Part shown: positions 29,753 to 37,404 of the stretch, piece by piece | How positions within the stretch are numbered: the stretch's first letter is position 1 | Layout: each line of letters begins with the position of its first letter | From: Aureimonas sp. AU12 | GTDB lineage: Bacteria; Pseudomonadota; Alphaproteobacteria; Rhizobiales; Rhizobiaceae | DNA length: 64,000 nt | Direction of reading: 5' to 3' | Assembly: GCF_001463705.1 (NCBI RefSeq) | Contig: NZ_BBWH01000024.1 | Span: 124,001 to 188,000, forward strand | The notes under the pieces: generated by a model | Seen by the model: only the letters and a program-made list of their open reading frames with translations | Database searches by the model: none | Told to the model about the DNA's origin: nothing | Position numbers and translations under genes: made by a program

Positions 29753-30439
29753 TCAACGTGACGGCTTCCGCAGGTCCCGCCACTCCTTCAGCAGCACCTG
29801 CCGACGCCGGGGATAGCGCGCGTCGAGAACATCCGCACGGGCGACGCGGTCGGTTCGAAAGGCGCGGAAATCCTGGCGAAGCTCGCACCATCCCACGAGT
29901 ACCCGCACCTCGTCGAAGAAGGCGAGCGCGAAGGGCCAGACGATCCGCTCCGACGTTTGTCCGGCGCCGTCGCGATAGGACAGGGACAGTTTGCGTTCGA
30001 TGCGGATCGCCTTGCGCAGCAGCGCGGGATCGACCGTGTCGGCCGGGATCGGTGCGCCGGGGCCGATGAGGAGGGACGAGGCGTCCAACGCGTCACGCAG
30101 CTCGGGCGGCAACACCGCGGCGATCCGCGCCAGGGCACTTTGGGCCGCATCGCGAAGGCGATCGTCCGCCCGCGACGCCACCCATCGGGAGCCGAGAACC
30201 AGCGCCTCGATCTCCTCGGGCGGAAACATCAGCGGCGGCAGCAGAAACCCCGGCTTCAGGACATAGCCGACGCCCGGCTCGCCCTCGATGGTCGCACCCT
30301 GTGCCTGAAGGGTGGCGATGTCCCTGTAGAGCGTGCGGATGCTGACGCCGAGATCGTTGGCCAGCACCTTCCCGCTCACCGGCCGCCGGTGGCGGCGCAG
30401 GATTTGGAGAAGGTCGAAGAGTCGTTCGGAACGCGACAT
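29753..30439 (-). CDS. YafY-family transcriptional regulator (HTH + WYL domain)
   Basis: A 228-residue DNA-binding regulator. The N-terminal winged helix-turn-helix (RLFDLLQILRRHRRPVSG, then GVSIRTLYRDIATL) is of the DeoR/HTH_11 type; the C-terminal half is a WYL ligand-sensing domain (LSLSYRD...RIVWPFALAFF...VLVGWCELRQDFRAFRTDRV, seen in pieces). I prefer the ATG at 30439 because the family almost always starts MSRSERLF; a start at 30454 adds five residues. It probably controls the VOC gene and itself. Confidence 0.88.
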   Translation of the reverse strand: MSRSERLFDLLQILRRHRRPVSGKVLANDLGVSIRTLYRDIATLQAQGATIEGEPGVGYVLKPGFLLPPLMFPPEEIEALVLGSRWVASRADDRLRDAAQSALARIAAVLPPELRDALDASSLLIGPGAPIPADTVDPALLRKAIRIERKLSLSYRDGAGQTSERIVWPFALAFFDEVRVLVGWCELRQDFRAFRTDRVARADVLDARYPRRRQVLLKEWRDLRKPSR

Positions 30440-30862
30440 ACGAGCCTGCCTCACCCTGCCGACGACCGCCCGGCCGCGGCGTCGTCATCGGATCTGCGTT
30501 TAGGCCACGAGTTCAAGTGGCGGCAAGGTCGACGTGAGAGAGCAGGGGGCGGCGTTGAAGCCGAGGTCGCTGCGGACGGGCGCAAGGCTTTATGCCATCG
30601 AGCTGTATGGATTGCCCGATCGATCTGTTGGCCGACCGGTTTGTCTCGCAGGAGACCCGGTCGAAACAACCGACGGAACGAGACGCATCTTTCTCCGGCA
30701 TCAGAGAATAATCATCGAGCGTCTGACCAATGGGGTCGGTCAAGCGGCCCTCGAATGCGCAAAGGTTGCTCCGACGGCTCTTCAGGTCATCGCCCACGCG
30801 ACCATCCGCTCCCGTCCGCAAGTCCATCATCGGGGCCGATCCTTTTGGACGGTCAGTGCATC
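30440..30862. other. Gap between the YafY regulator start and the IorB stop
   Basis: These 423 bases lie upstream of the leftward regulator and downstream of the leftward molybdenum-hydroxylase operon. The regulator's promoter must be here. Frames crossing it have no recognisable protein features, and I see no strong hairpin, repeat or clear promoter boxes. Confidence 0.4.
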
Positions 30863-33130
30863 TTACGCAGTGATTGCCGCCCGTATCCGCTCCCGGGTCA
30901 GCGGCAGGTCGTAAAGCCGCTGGCCGATGGCGTTCGCGATGGCGTTGGCGAGAGCCGCGCCGCCGGGCCCCTGACTGCACTCGCCCGCTCCCAGAAACGG
31001 CGCGCCCGGGCGAGGAATGATCTCGACGTCGATGGCATCGGGGAGGGCATCGAAGCGAAGGATCGGATAGGTCGACCAGTCCACAGAGGTCACGCGCGTG
31101 CGGTCGAAGGTGACGGCCTCGTAGAGCGTCCAGCTCGCGGACTGTACGATGCCGCCCTGTACCTGGTTGGCGATCCCGTCGGGATTGACGATCTCGCCGG
31201 CATCGACGGCCGAGGACGCGCGTAGCATCTGGACGCGTCCCGTATCGGGCTCCACCCGAACCTCCATGGCCACCGCGCAGTAGGAGGCGAGGTTCTTGTA
31301 CCGGGCGAACGCGAAGCCATAACCGTGGTTCGCAGGGGCTTTTCGTTCCGCCTGCCAGCCGAACATCGCCGCGGCGCGTTCGATCACCGCGCGCGCCCGC
31401 TCGTCTTCGCAGTGGCGAAGCCGGTACTCGACCGGATCGACGCCGGCCTTGGCGGCCAGCTCGTCCATGAAGGTCTCGATCGAGAAGACGTTCATGTAGG
31501 CTCCGAGGCCTCGCAGGGCCGAGACACGCAAAGGCATGTCGCGCAGGAAGTGCCAAGTCACGTCGCGATTCGGGAAGCTGTAGAGCGGGTTGGAGTTGCG
31601 GTCGCCGTTTCCTTCCGGCGTGATGCGCAGCTCCGGCGCCTTGGGCGTGAAGGGCCGATTGAGGTGCTGGGCGGGCAGGAGGGCGCCCGCGCCACCCGGT
31701 CGCAAGTTGTGCGTGCTGCTCCACACCTCGTAGTGCCAAACCACGATGTCGCCGGCCGCATTCGTGCCGGCCCGCACGCGCGTCACCATGCCCGGCGAGA
31801 AGGGTTCCCAGCCATGCTCCTGCTCGCGCATCCACTGCAGGCGCACCGGGCGGCCGGGCAGAGCCTGGGCGAGAAGCGCGGCATCCGCCGCCGCGTCGTC
31901 CGCGCCGTTATGGCCGTAGCAGCCCGAGCCTTCGACATGAATGCATCGCACCGCCTCGGGCCCGACGCGCAGCATGCCCGCGATCGCCTCCCGGTCGGGA
32001 TAGACGCCCTGCGTATGGGTCCAGACGGTGGTCACGCCGTTCTCCAGAACGGCCACCGCACAGGACGGACCGATCGAGGCGTGGAGCTGGTAGGGGCGGG
32101 TATAGGTCGCCTCCGTCGTCTCGAGACCCGGCGTGCCGAGGATGCCGGTCCGCGCGACCGTGCCGTCCTCTGCGGGCAGCGACCGAATCCAGTCGGCAAG
32201 CCGTGCCTGGTCCGGCAGGGTCTCCTGCTCCTCCCACTGCGCGGCGGCGGCCAGCGTCCACATCGCCTTGATGGCCTGCCACTCGGTCTCCGCCAGCAGC
32301 CCGAGAAACGCGCCGTCGCGCACCACGGCGAGGACGCCCGGCATTCGCTCGGCGGGCGCGGTCTCGACGCTTTTCAATCGGGCGCCCGGACTTGGGGGAC
32401 GCACGACGCGCCCGTGGACCATGCCCTCCGGTCGCATGTCCTGAACGTAGGACGCGCCGCCCGTCACCTTGCCGGGGATGTCGATGCGCCCGCGGGATCG
32501 GCCCATCTCGCGGAAGCTCTCGGTCGGCTTCAGGCGCGAGGCCGGCTGCGCCCGGCCGGTCAGGCTATCGCCCGCCACCAGCTCGCCGTAGGGCACCTGT
32601 CGTCCGTCCGGGGCGATCACCGCGCCGTTCTCGGCCCGCAGGCTGTCGAACGGGACAGCCCAGCGCGTCGCGGCCTCGTTGATCAGGATGTCGCGGACCT
32701 GCGCCGCGACGTTGCGGATCGCCGTGCCGCTGTCCTGAATCGAATGACTGCCGGCCGTGAAGCCCTCGTTCGGACTCTCGCCCGTATCCGGCCCCACCAG
32801 TTCGAGACGTTCGAACGGCATCTCCAGCTCCTCGGCCGCGATCTGGAGGAGGGCGGTCCTGATGCCCTGTCCGAGCTCGGCCTTGCCGGTGAAGACGGTG
32901 CCCCGGCCGTCGGCGCCGATGCGGATCCAGGATTCGAGGTCCGGGCTCGTCTTCAGGCTGCCGTCCAGCTCGGGCGCCGCCTCCTCGACGGCCTCGAAAT
33001 TCTGCGCTTCGTTTCCGGGCGCGGTGACGCCCTGCGCGAAGGCACCGCGCAGGGTGAAGGTCATCACCAGCGAGCCCGTTCCCAGAAGCACGGCGCGGCG
33101 GGACAAGTTGGGGATTTGATCGCGGCGCAT
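30863..33130 (-). CDS. Molybdopterin-binding aldehyde/N-heterocycle oxidoreductase large subunit (IorB-like)
   Basis: A 755-residue xanthine-dehydrogenase-family molybdenum subunit of the isoquinoline 1-oxidoreductase beta type. The N-terminus has twin arginines before a hydrophobic run (SRRAVLLGTGSLVMTF), so it is probably exported folded by the Tat system. Cofactor-binding stretches include GKAELGQGIRTAL, HIEVEGSGCYGHNG-like VEGSGCYGHNGADD, the RGLGAYMN loop and the C-terminal GAGECSQGPGGAALANA, whose Glu matches the base that activates water in this family. The IorA stop and this start share one base (TGATG). Together with the 2Fe-2S protein and cytochrome c it would hydroxylate an aldehyde or N-heterocycle in the periplasm and pass electrons to the respiratory chain. 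The substrate is unknown. Confidence 0.88.
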   Translation of the reverse strand: MRRDQIPNLSRRAVLLGTGSLVMTFTLRGAFAQGVTAPGNEAQNFEAVEEAAPELDGSLKTSPDLESWIRIGADGRGTVFTGKAELGQGIRTALLQIAAEELEMPFERLELVGPDTGESPNEGFTAGSHSIQDSGTAIRNVAAQVRDILINEAATRWAVPFDSLRAENGAVIAPDGRQVPYGELVAGDSLTGRAQPASRLKPTESFREMGRSRGRIDIPGKVTGGASYVQDMRPEGMVHGRVVRPPSPGARLKSVETAPAERMPGVLAVVRDGAFLGLLAETEWQAIKAMWTLAAAAQWEEQETLPDQARLADWIRSLPAEDGTVARTGILGTPGLETTEATYTRPYQLHASIGPSCAVAVLENGVTTVWTHTQGVYPDREAIAGMLRVGPEAVRCIHVEGSGCYGHNGADDAAADAALLAQALPGRPVRLQWMREQEHGWEPFSPGMVTRVRAGTNAAGDIVVWHYEVWSSTHNLRPGGAGALLPAQHLNRPFTPKAPELRITPEGNGDRNSNPLYSFPNRDVTWHFLRDMPLRVSALRGLGAYMNVFSIETFMDELAAKAGVDPVEYRLRHCEDERARAVIERAAAMFGWQAERKAPANHGYGFAFARYKNLASYCAVAMEVRVEPDTGRVQMLRASSAVDAGEIVNPDGIANQVQGGIVQSASWTLYEAVTFDRTRVTSVDWSTYPILRFDALPDAIDVEIIPRPGAPFLGAGECSQGPGGAALANAIANAIGQRLYDLPLTRERIRAAITA

Positions 33131-33624
33131 CAGCCCGTCCTCGTGCCGGACGTTTGCGTGGAGCCGCCGCGCATGCGATCGGCTGCGCGCCGGATCGCCG
33201 AGAGGATGCGCATATGCGTGCCGCAGCGGCACAGGTTCGGCTCCATGTAGGCGCGGATCGCCTCGTCGGAGACGTTGGGATCGCGCTGCAGGAGAGCCTG
33301 CGCGCGCATCATCATCCCGGGAATGCAGTAGCCGCACTGGGCGGCCTGCTCGGCGATGAAGGCCTCCTGCAGGGGGCCGGGGGCTTCGATCGTCCCCAGG
33401 CCCTCGATGGTGGTCACGCTCTTGTTCTCCAGCACCAAGAGCGGCGTCACGCAGGAGAGAACCGGCTCGCCGCCGACGATCACCGTGCAGGCGCCGCACT
33501 GGCCGAGGCCGCAACCGTACTTCGCGCCGTGGAGACCGAGCTCGTCCCGAAGGACGTAGAGCAGCGGCGTGTCGGGCTCGGACCGGATGTCGTGCCGCGT
33601 GCCGTTTACCGTGAGGCTCGTCAT
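33130..33624 (-). CDS. 2Fe-2S subunit of molybdenum hydroxylase (IorA-like)
   Basis: A 164-residue two-cluster ferredoxin-like subunit. The plant-type cluster ligands are in CGLGQCGACTV with a later SC; the second cluster is formed by CGYCIPGM and CRCGTH. Spacing and length match IorA/CoxS small subunits. It has no signal peptide and would ride out with the Tat-signal-bearing IorB-like subunit. The ATG at 33624 overlaps the cytochrome gene's stop by four bases. It shuttles electrons from the molybdenum centre to the tri-haem cytochrome. Confidence 0.92.
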   Translation of the reverse strand: MTSLTVNGTRHDIRSEPDTPLLYVLRDELGLHGAKYGCGLGQCGACTVIVGGEPVLSCVTPLLVLENKSVTTIEGLGTIEAPGPLQEAFIAEQAAQCGYCIPGMMMRAQALLQRDPNVSDEAIRAYMEPNLCRCGTHMRILSAIRRAADRMRGGSTQTSGTRTG

Positions 33625-35021
33625 GGCATGTCCCTCTTCGAAGGGTTGGCAGGGGCATCGGAGCCGGTGTCGAGAGCCCACACACCCTTGACGCCGTCCT
33701 TGCGCGCTTCGGCGATCATCGCCGCCGGGTCGTCCCAGGGCGGCTGGTCGCTGAAGCTGCGGCGCATATAGGCGAGGAGATCGGCGATCTGGGCGTCGTC
33801 GAGCACGCCGGCATAGCCCGGCATCATCGGCCCGCGGGCCCCTTCGGGGGCAGGCAGCCCATGCAGGATGACGTGGATCGGGTTGAGCGGCGTCGGGCCG
33901 CTGATCGCCGTGGAATGGTCGAGCCGAAGCCCGCCATAGGGCAGGGGTCGACCGGCATCGTGGCAGGTCGAACAGGCCGCCGCATAGATCGCCGCGCCCC
34001 GATCGGCGGGGTCGTGCGGGCTCGGCACCGTCTGGCTGCCCGCCGAGGAGGCGAGGGCCCCCGGCGAATGGGCGGCATCGGCCGCCAGCAGCCGCTCGGC
34101 CCGCTGTCGCCGCTCGCTCGACGGTTCGCCCATCACCGAGGCGACATAGGTGGCGATGGCTCGCGACTCGGATTGCGGGATCGTGCCGAGATTGGCGTTC
34201 ACAGGCGCCATCGGCCCGCGCGCGACGCCGTGGCGCTGCTCCCAGCCCGTGTGCAGGTAGCGGGTCAGGCTGTCGACGTCCCAGGGAATGGGGGCTGGAG
34301 ATTGCGCATTGATGGCGTAGGCCGACCAGCCGTCCGCCTCCCCGCCGCTCCAGTGGGCGTCGCCCTTGCGCTCCGCACCGAGAATGTTGCGCGGCGTGTG
34401 ACAGGCGCCGCAGTGCCCGAGTCCATCCGCAAGATAGGCGCCGCGGTTCCAGGCCTCGTCTTGGCCGGGAACAGGCTGGAACCGGCCCTCGCGAAGGAAC
34501 AGCAATTTCCAGCCCGCCAGTGTCATGCGCATGTTCAGCGGAAACGGCAATGCGTTCGGCGGCGGCTCGTAGGGCACCGCCTCGCGCGTCATCAGGTAGG
34601 CGTAGAGCGCGCGGTTGTCGGCATCGGAGACGAGGGTGAAGTGATCGTAGGGGAAGGCGGGATAGAGATGCCGGCCTTCGCGGTCCACGCCCTCGCGCAT
34701 CGAGCGCGTGAAGGCGGCCTCGCTCCATCGGCCCATGCCGGTCGCCTCGTCGGGACTGATGTTGGTGGAGTAGATGGTGCCGAACGGCGTCGGCATCGCG
34801 AGGCCGCCCGCGAAGGGCTTCCCGCCGGGCGCGGTATGGCAGACCACGCAGTTCCCCACCGCTGCCAGATCCGATCCCTGCTTGACCAGGGCGGGATCGA
34901 ACGAGGAGGCCGCCGGGCGTTGGACGGGTGGCATCTCGCGTTCCCATGCCAGCGCCAGAAAGCCACCGCCTCCAACCAACACGAGAGCCAGAAGGCTGAA
35001 ACCGGCAGTCCGGAATCTCAT
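33621..35021 (-). CDS. Membrane-anchored tri-haem cytochrome c (aldehyde-dehydrogenase-type)
   Basis: A 466-residue cytochrome with an N-terminal membrane anchor (residues about 5-25, AGFSLLALVLVGGGGFLALAW). It has three CxxCH haem sites: CVVCH (58-62), CGACH (204-208) and CSTCH (about 350). Family features include the FGTIYSTNISPD stretch after the first haem and GRGPMMPGYAG-like RGPMMPGYAG near the third. It is the electron acceptor of the periplasmic molybdenum hydroxylase encoded downstream in the same operon. As the first gene of the operon, its start borders a 627-bp gap that should hold the promoter. Confidence 0.9.
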   Translation of the reverse strand: MRFRTAGFSLLALVLVGGGGFLALAWEREMPPVQRPAASSFDPALVKQGSDLAAVGNCVVCHTAPGGKPFAGGLAMPTPFGTIYSTNISPDEATGMGRWSEAAFTRSMREGVDREGRHLYPAFPYDHFTLVSDADNRALYAYLMTREAVPYEPPPNALPFPLNMRMTLAGWKLLFLREGRFQPVPGQDEAWNRGAYLADGLGHCGACHTPRNILGAERKGDAHWSGGEADGWSAYAINAQSPAPIPWDVDSLTRYLHTGWEQRHGVARGPMAPVNANLGTIPQSESRAIATYVASVMGEPSSERRQRAERLLAADAAHSPGALASSAGSQTVPSPHDPADRGAAIYAAACSTCHDAGRPLPYGGLRLDHSTAISGPTPLNPIHVILHGLPAPEGARGPMMPGYAGVLDDAQIADLLAYMRRSFSDQPPWDDPAAMIAEARKDGVKGVWALDTGSDAPANPSKRDMP

Positions 35022-35648
35022 CGCTCAAACCAAATGGGCACGGGTTCAATCTGGAACGATTCTCGAAATCGTCAGGCTTGCGAATGACCTGTGCCGAGCC
35101 GGCGAATAGGCAAGTCGGACGCAACAGCGAGGGGCCGGGGCAAGCGTTGCAACACGCGATCTTGACCATGAGCGATCACGCGAAGCGGTTCGGCAGCCCT
35201 GCCCTGACCAGACGATCAAAGGGAGCGAAGCGGAGCCTCGAGGCGGTCGATCGCCTTTGTCCTCGTCAGAGATCCAACCGGGTCCACTGCAACGTCCGGA
35301 ACAGGCTGAAGACGGGTGGTCAGTTCTTGAAAGAGACGCCCGATCATCGCCGCCGTTCCGCAAACGACGCATCTCACATGGAACCGGTCCGCATCGCTTC
35401 GTCCGAAGCGGACCTGCCCCTTCGGAAAGCGATCCGGGGGCCGATGCTTCGACACTTCGAGGTTCTAGCGTGTCGGAGACTCTTTCCGTGCTCTCAGGTT
35501 GCGGTCGCCAATGCAGGTCCGGAGGTCGGCGAACGCGTCTGCGGTGCGGGCATATGGGCGTAACGAATGATGAACCAAGCATCCATCGCCGGTCTTGACA
35601 CCCATTGTCCTTCAAATCACTGATAGGGTGATTGCAATCGAGGCGGGC
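35022..35648. other. Gap between the cytochrome operon and the PspA-like operon
   Basis: This 627-bp divergent region has no frame that I recognise. Its right end contains TTGACA (35595-35600), a consensus -35 box, but no good -10 box at 16-18 bp; TGATAG follows about 20 bp later. The same TTG could be a start codon for the PspA-like gene, but the ATG at 35649 has the better ribosome site. Because the next protein has a TnpB-like N-terminus, this gap may hide a transposon end; I could not identify one. Confidence 0.4.
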
Positions 35649-36764
35649 ATGAGGACGGCGCATTTCGATCTGATGATGGACGAGACGGCACGTGCTGAAA
35701 TCGACCGCACGTTCGCCGCCTACGGGCGGATGAAGGACGTTTTGGATCGTGCCGGCGTGACACGCCGGACGGACACGTTCCAGCTCCAGCGCGTTGCCTA
35801 CGACGAGATCCGCCACGCGACCGGACTTCCCGCTCGTCTCGTAACCAATGGCATCCGCGAATATGCGTCCGGCAGCTGGTCGAAGAACAGGCTGCCGCTC
35901 GACGAGAAGCTGATGTCGTTCAAAGGGGTCGACCACGTCTCGATCTCGACCCTTGCCGGCCGCGTCGTCGTCGGCTGCCTTCTGTCGAACTATCGGCAGG
36001 ACGAGGCAAAGGTCACGCTCTCGCATCTCGTTCGATCCGAGGGCCGCTACGCCCTCGACGTCCCCCTCTCGCGCGACATGCAAGACACGGAGATCGAAGC
36101 CATGCAGGTCGAGGCGCTTTCCGCCCGCGTCTCTCGCCTGGCGGCCGGCCTTGCTACGCTCGTGGTCGAGAGCCTTGAGGGCGAGGCGCCCGAGACCGTC
36201 GCCGAGCAGGCCATCGGCGAGATCGACCGGGGCGTCGCCGAGATCCGCGCCTCGCTGTCGAATGCGACCGCCGAGCGTAAGCGCTACGAGATGGAGCGCC
36301 AGCGGCTGCATGCCGGGTCCACGACCCTTGAGACGGATGCGCGCAGAGCCCTCCAGGGCGGGCGTGAGGATCTTGCCAGGGTGCAAGTCGGGCGACTGGA
36401 AGACATCGAGGCGCAGATCGGCTCGCTGGATCGGCTGATCGGCGGGGTCGATGGGCGGATCGAGGAGGCCGAACTCGCGATCCGCGCCGCCGAGGCTGCG
36501 CGCCGCGACGCGGCGGAACAAGTGCGCATCGCGCGGCAGGCGCAGCACGAGGCCGAGCGCGCCGACCCGGTCATGATCGCGCGCCCGAAGCCGGTCGCAG
36601 CCGACCGCGTCGCCGCCGCGCTCGGTGTCGTGGAGGGGATGACGGACCTGCCCGCCGGCGCCTCGCGCAGCAAGGCCCTGGGCAAGCTCGAGGATTTCGG
36701 ACGCGCACGTCGCATCGAGGACCGGCTTGCCACGATGCGCAGCGAGCTCGGAGGCGGGGATTGA
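35649..36764 (+). CDS. PspA/IM30-like protein with a TnpB-like N-terminal segment
   Basis: A 371-residue protein of two unlike halves. Residues about 1-145 resemble the N-terminal part of the TnpB/OrfB proteins of IS605-type elements: AYDEIRHATGLPARLVTNGIR, then SFKGVDHVSISTLAGRVVVG, in the order seen in those proteins. The RuvC-like nuclease part is absent. Residues about 150-371 are a long charged coiled coil ending in GKLEDFGRARRIEDRLATM, like PspA/YjfJ proteins, which bind stressed membranes. I chose the ATG at 35649 for its GAGG five or six bases upstream; a TTG at 35595 is in frame. An internal ATG at 36078 would give a PspA-only protein but has no clear ribosome site. Three bases separate it from YqiJ, so it belongs to the flotillin operon, where PspA proteins are common partners. 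Confidence 0.75.
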   Translation: MRTAHFDLMMDETARAEIDRTFAAYGRMKDVLDRAGVTRRTDTFQLQRVAYDEIRHATGLPARLVTNGIREYASGSWSKNRLPLDEKLMSFKGVDHVSISTLAGRVVVGCLLSNYRQDEAKVTLSHLVRSEGRYALDVPLSRDMQDTEIEAMQVEALSARVSRLAAGLATLVVESLEGEAPETVAEQAIGEIDRGVAEIRASLSNATAERKRYEMERQRLHAGSTTLETDARRALQGGREDLARVQVGRLEDIEAQIGSLDRLIGGVDGRIEEAELAIRAAEAARRDAAEQVRIARQAQHEAERADPVMIARPKPVAADRVAAALGVVEGMTDLPAGASRSKALGKLEDFGRARRIEDRLATMRSELGGGD

Positions 36765-36766
36765 CC

Positions 36767-37369
36767 ATGGTCGCGAGCTTTGCCACCGGTTCTCCACTCT
36801 ATCTATACCCGCTGGTGGCAGGCCTGCTCGTCGGCCTTCTCCAAATCGCGCTCTTCTTCGTCGGGCACCTGCCGGTTTCGGACGCGATCGAGCACGCTTT
36901 CGAGGGCACGCCGCTCAGCGACGCGTTCGACTGGCTGAACCTGGGCCGCGTCCCGTTCGCGATCCTCCTGATGCTGCTTCTCGTCACGTTCGGCGCGATC
37001 GGGATCATCCTGTCGGGCTTGGTGCCCATGCTTCCGGCCTGGAGCCTTGCCATCGTCGCGGCGCCCGGCGCCGTTCTGTCGACCAAGGCGATCGGCAACG
37101 CGATCGCCCGCGTGATTCCCCGCGACGAAACCTATGCCGTGACGGCAGACGAGTTCGTGGGCCTGGAAGGTACGGTCACGCTCGGACCGCTCGACGACGG
37201 GCTGGCTGGCAGCGTCACCGTACGTGACCGGCACGGCGAGGTTCATACGCTTCGCGCCCGTCCCGCAGATCGCGGCACGACGATTGCGCGAGGGGAGCGC
37301 ATCGTGGTGGTCACGCGCGACGAGACGCACAAGGGCCGCGTCTTCCTCGTCATACCCTTCCCGGTCTGA
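36767..37369 (+). CDS. yqiJ: YqiJ-like membrane protein with OB-fold (NfeD-like)
   Basis: A 200-residue inner-membrane protein with three hydrophobic segments (about 9-33, 62-90, 92-112) and a C-terminal OB-fold-like domain (GLEGTVTLGPLDDGLAGSVTV in two pieces, then GERIVVVTRD). YqiJ/NfeD proteins accompany flotillins and are thought to help organise membrane microdomains. The start at 36767 is three bases after the PspA-like stop and fits YqiJ length; the flotillin follows after 35 bp. Confidence 0.85.
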   Translation: MVASFATGSPLYLYPLVAGLLVGLLQIALFFVGHLPVSDAIEHAFEGTPLSDAFDWLNLGRVPFAILLMLLLVTFGAIGIILSGLVPMLPAWSLAIVAAPGAVLSTKAIGNAIARVIPRDETYAVTADEFVGLEGTVTLGPLDDGLAGSVTVRDRHGEVHTLRARPADRGTTIARGERIVVVTRDETHKGRVFLVIPFPV

Positions 37370-37404
37370 CACCGCATCCGCAGCATTCGTTTCACAGGGT
37401 TCCA

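Noticed and set aside
29957-31225. Plus-strand frame across the YafY gene and IorB end
   Set aside because: It is antisense to two well-supported genes and carries no recognisable domain.
35595-35648. Upstream TTG start for the TnpB-PspA-like gene
   Set aside because: TTGACA here looks like a -35 box and the TTG lacks a ribosome site; ATG 35649 has GAGG nearby.
35022-35648. Possible transposase remnant beside the TnpB-like domain
   Set aside because: No transposase motif, terminal hairpin or target duplication could be recognised in the gap.
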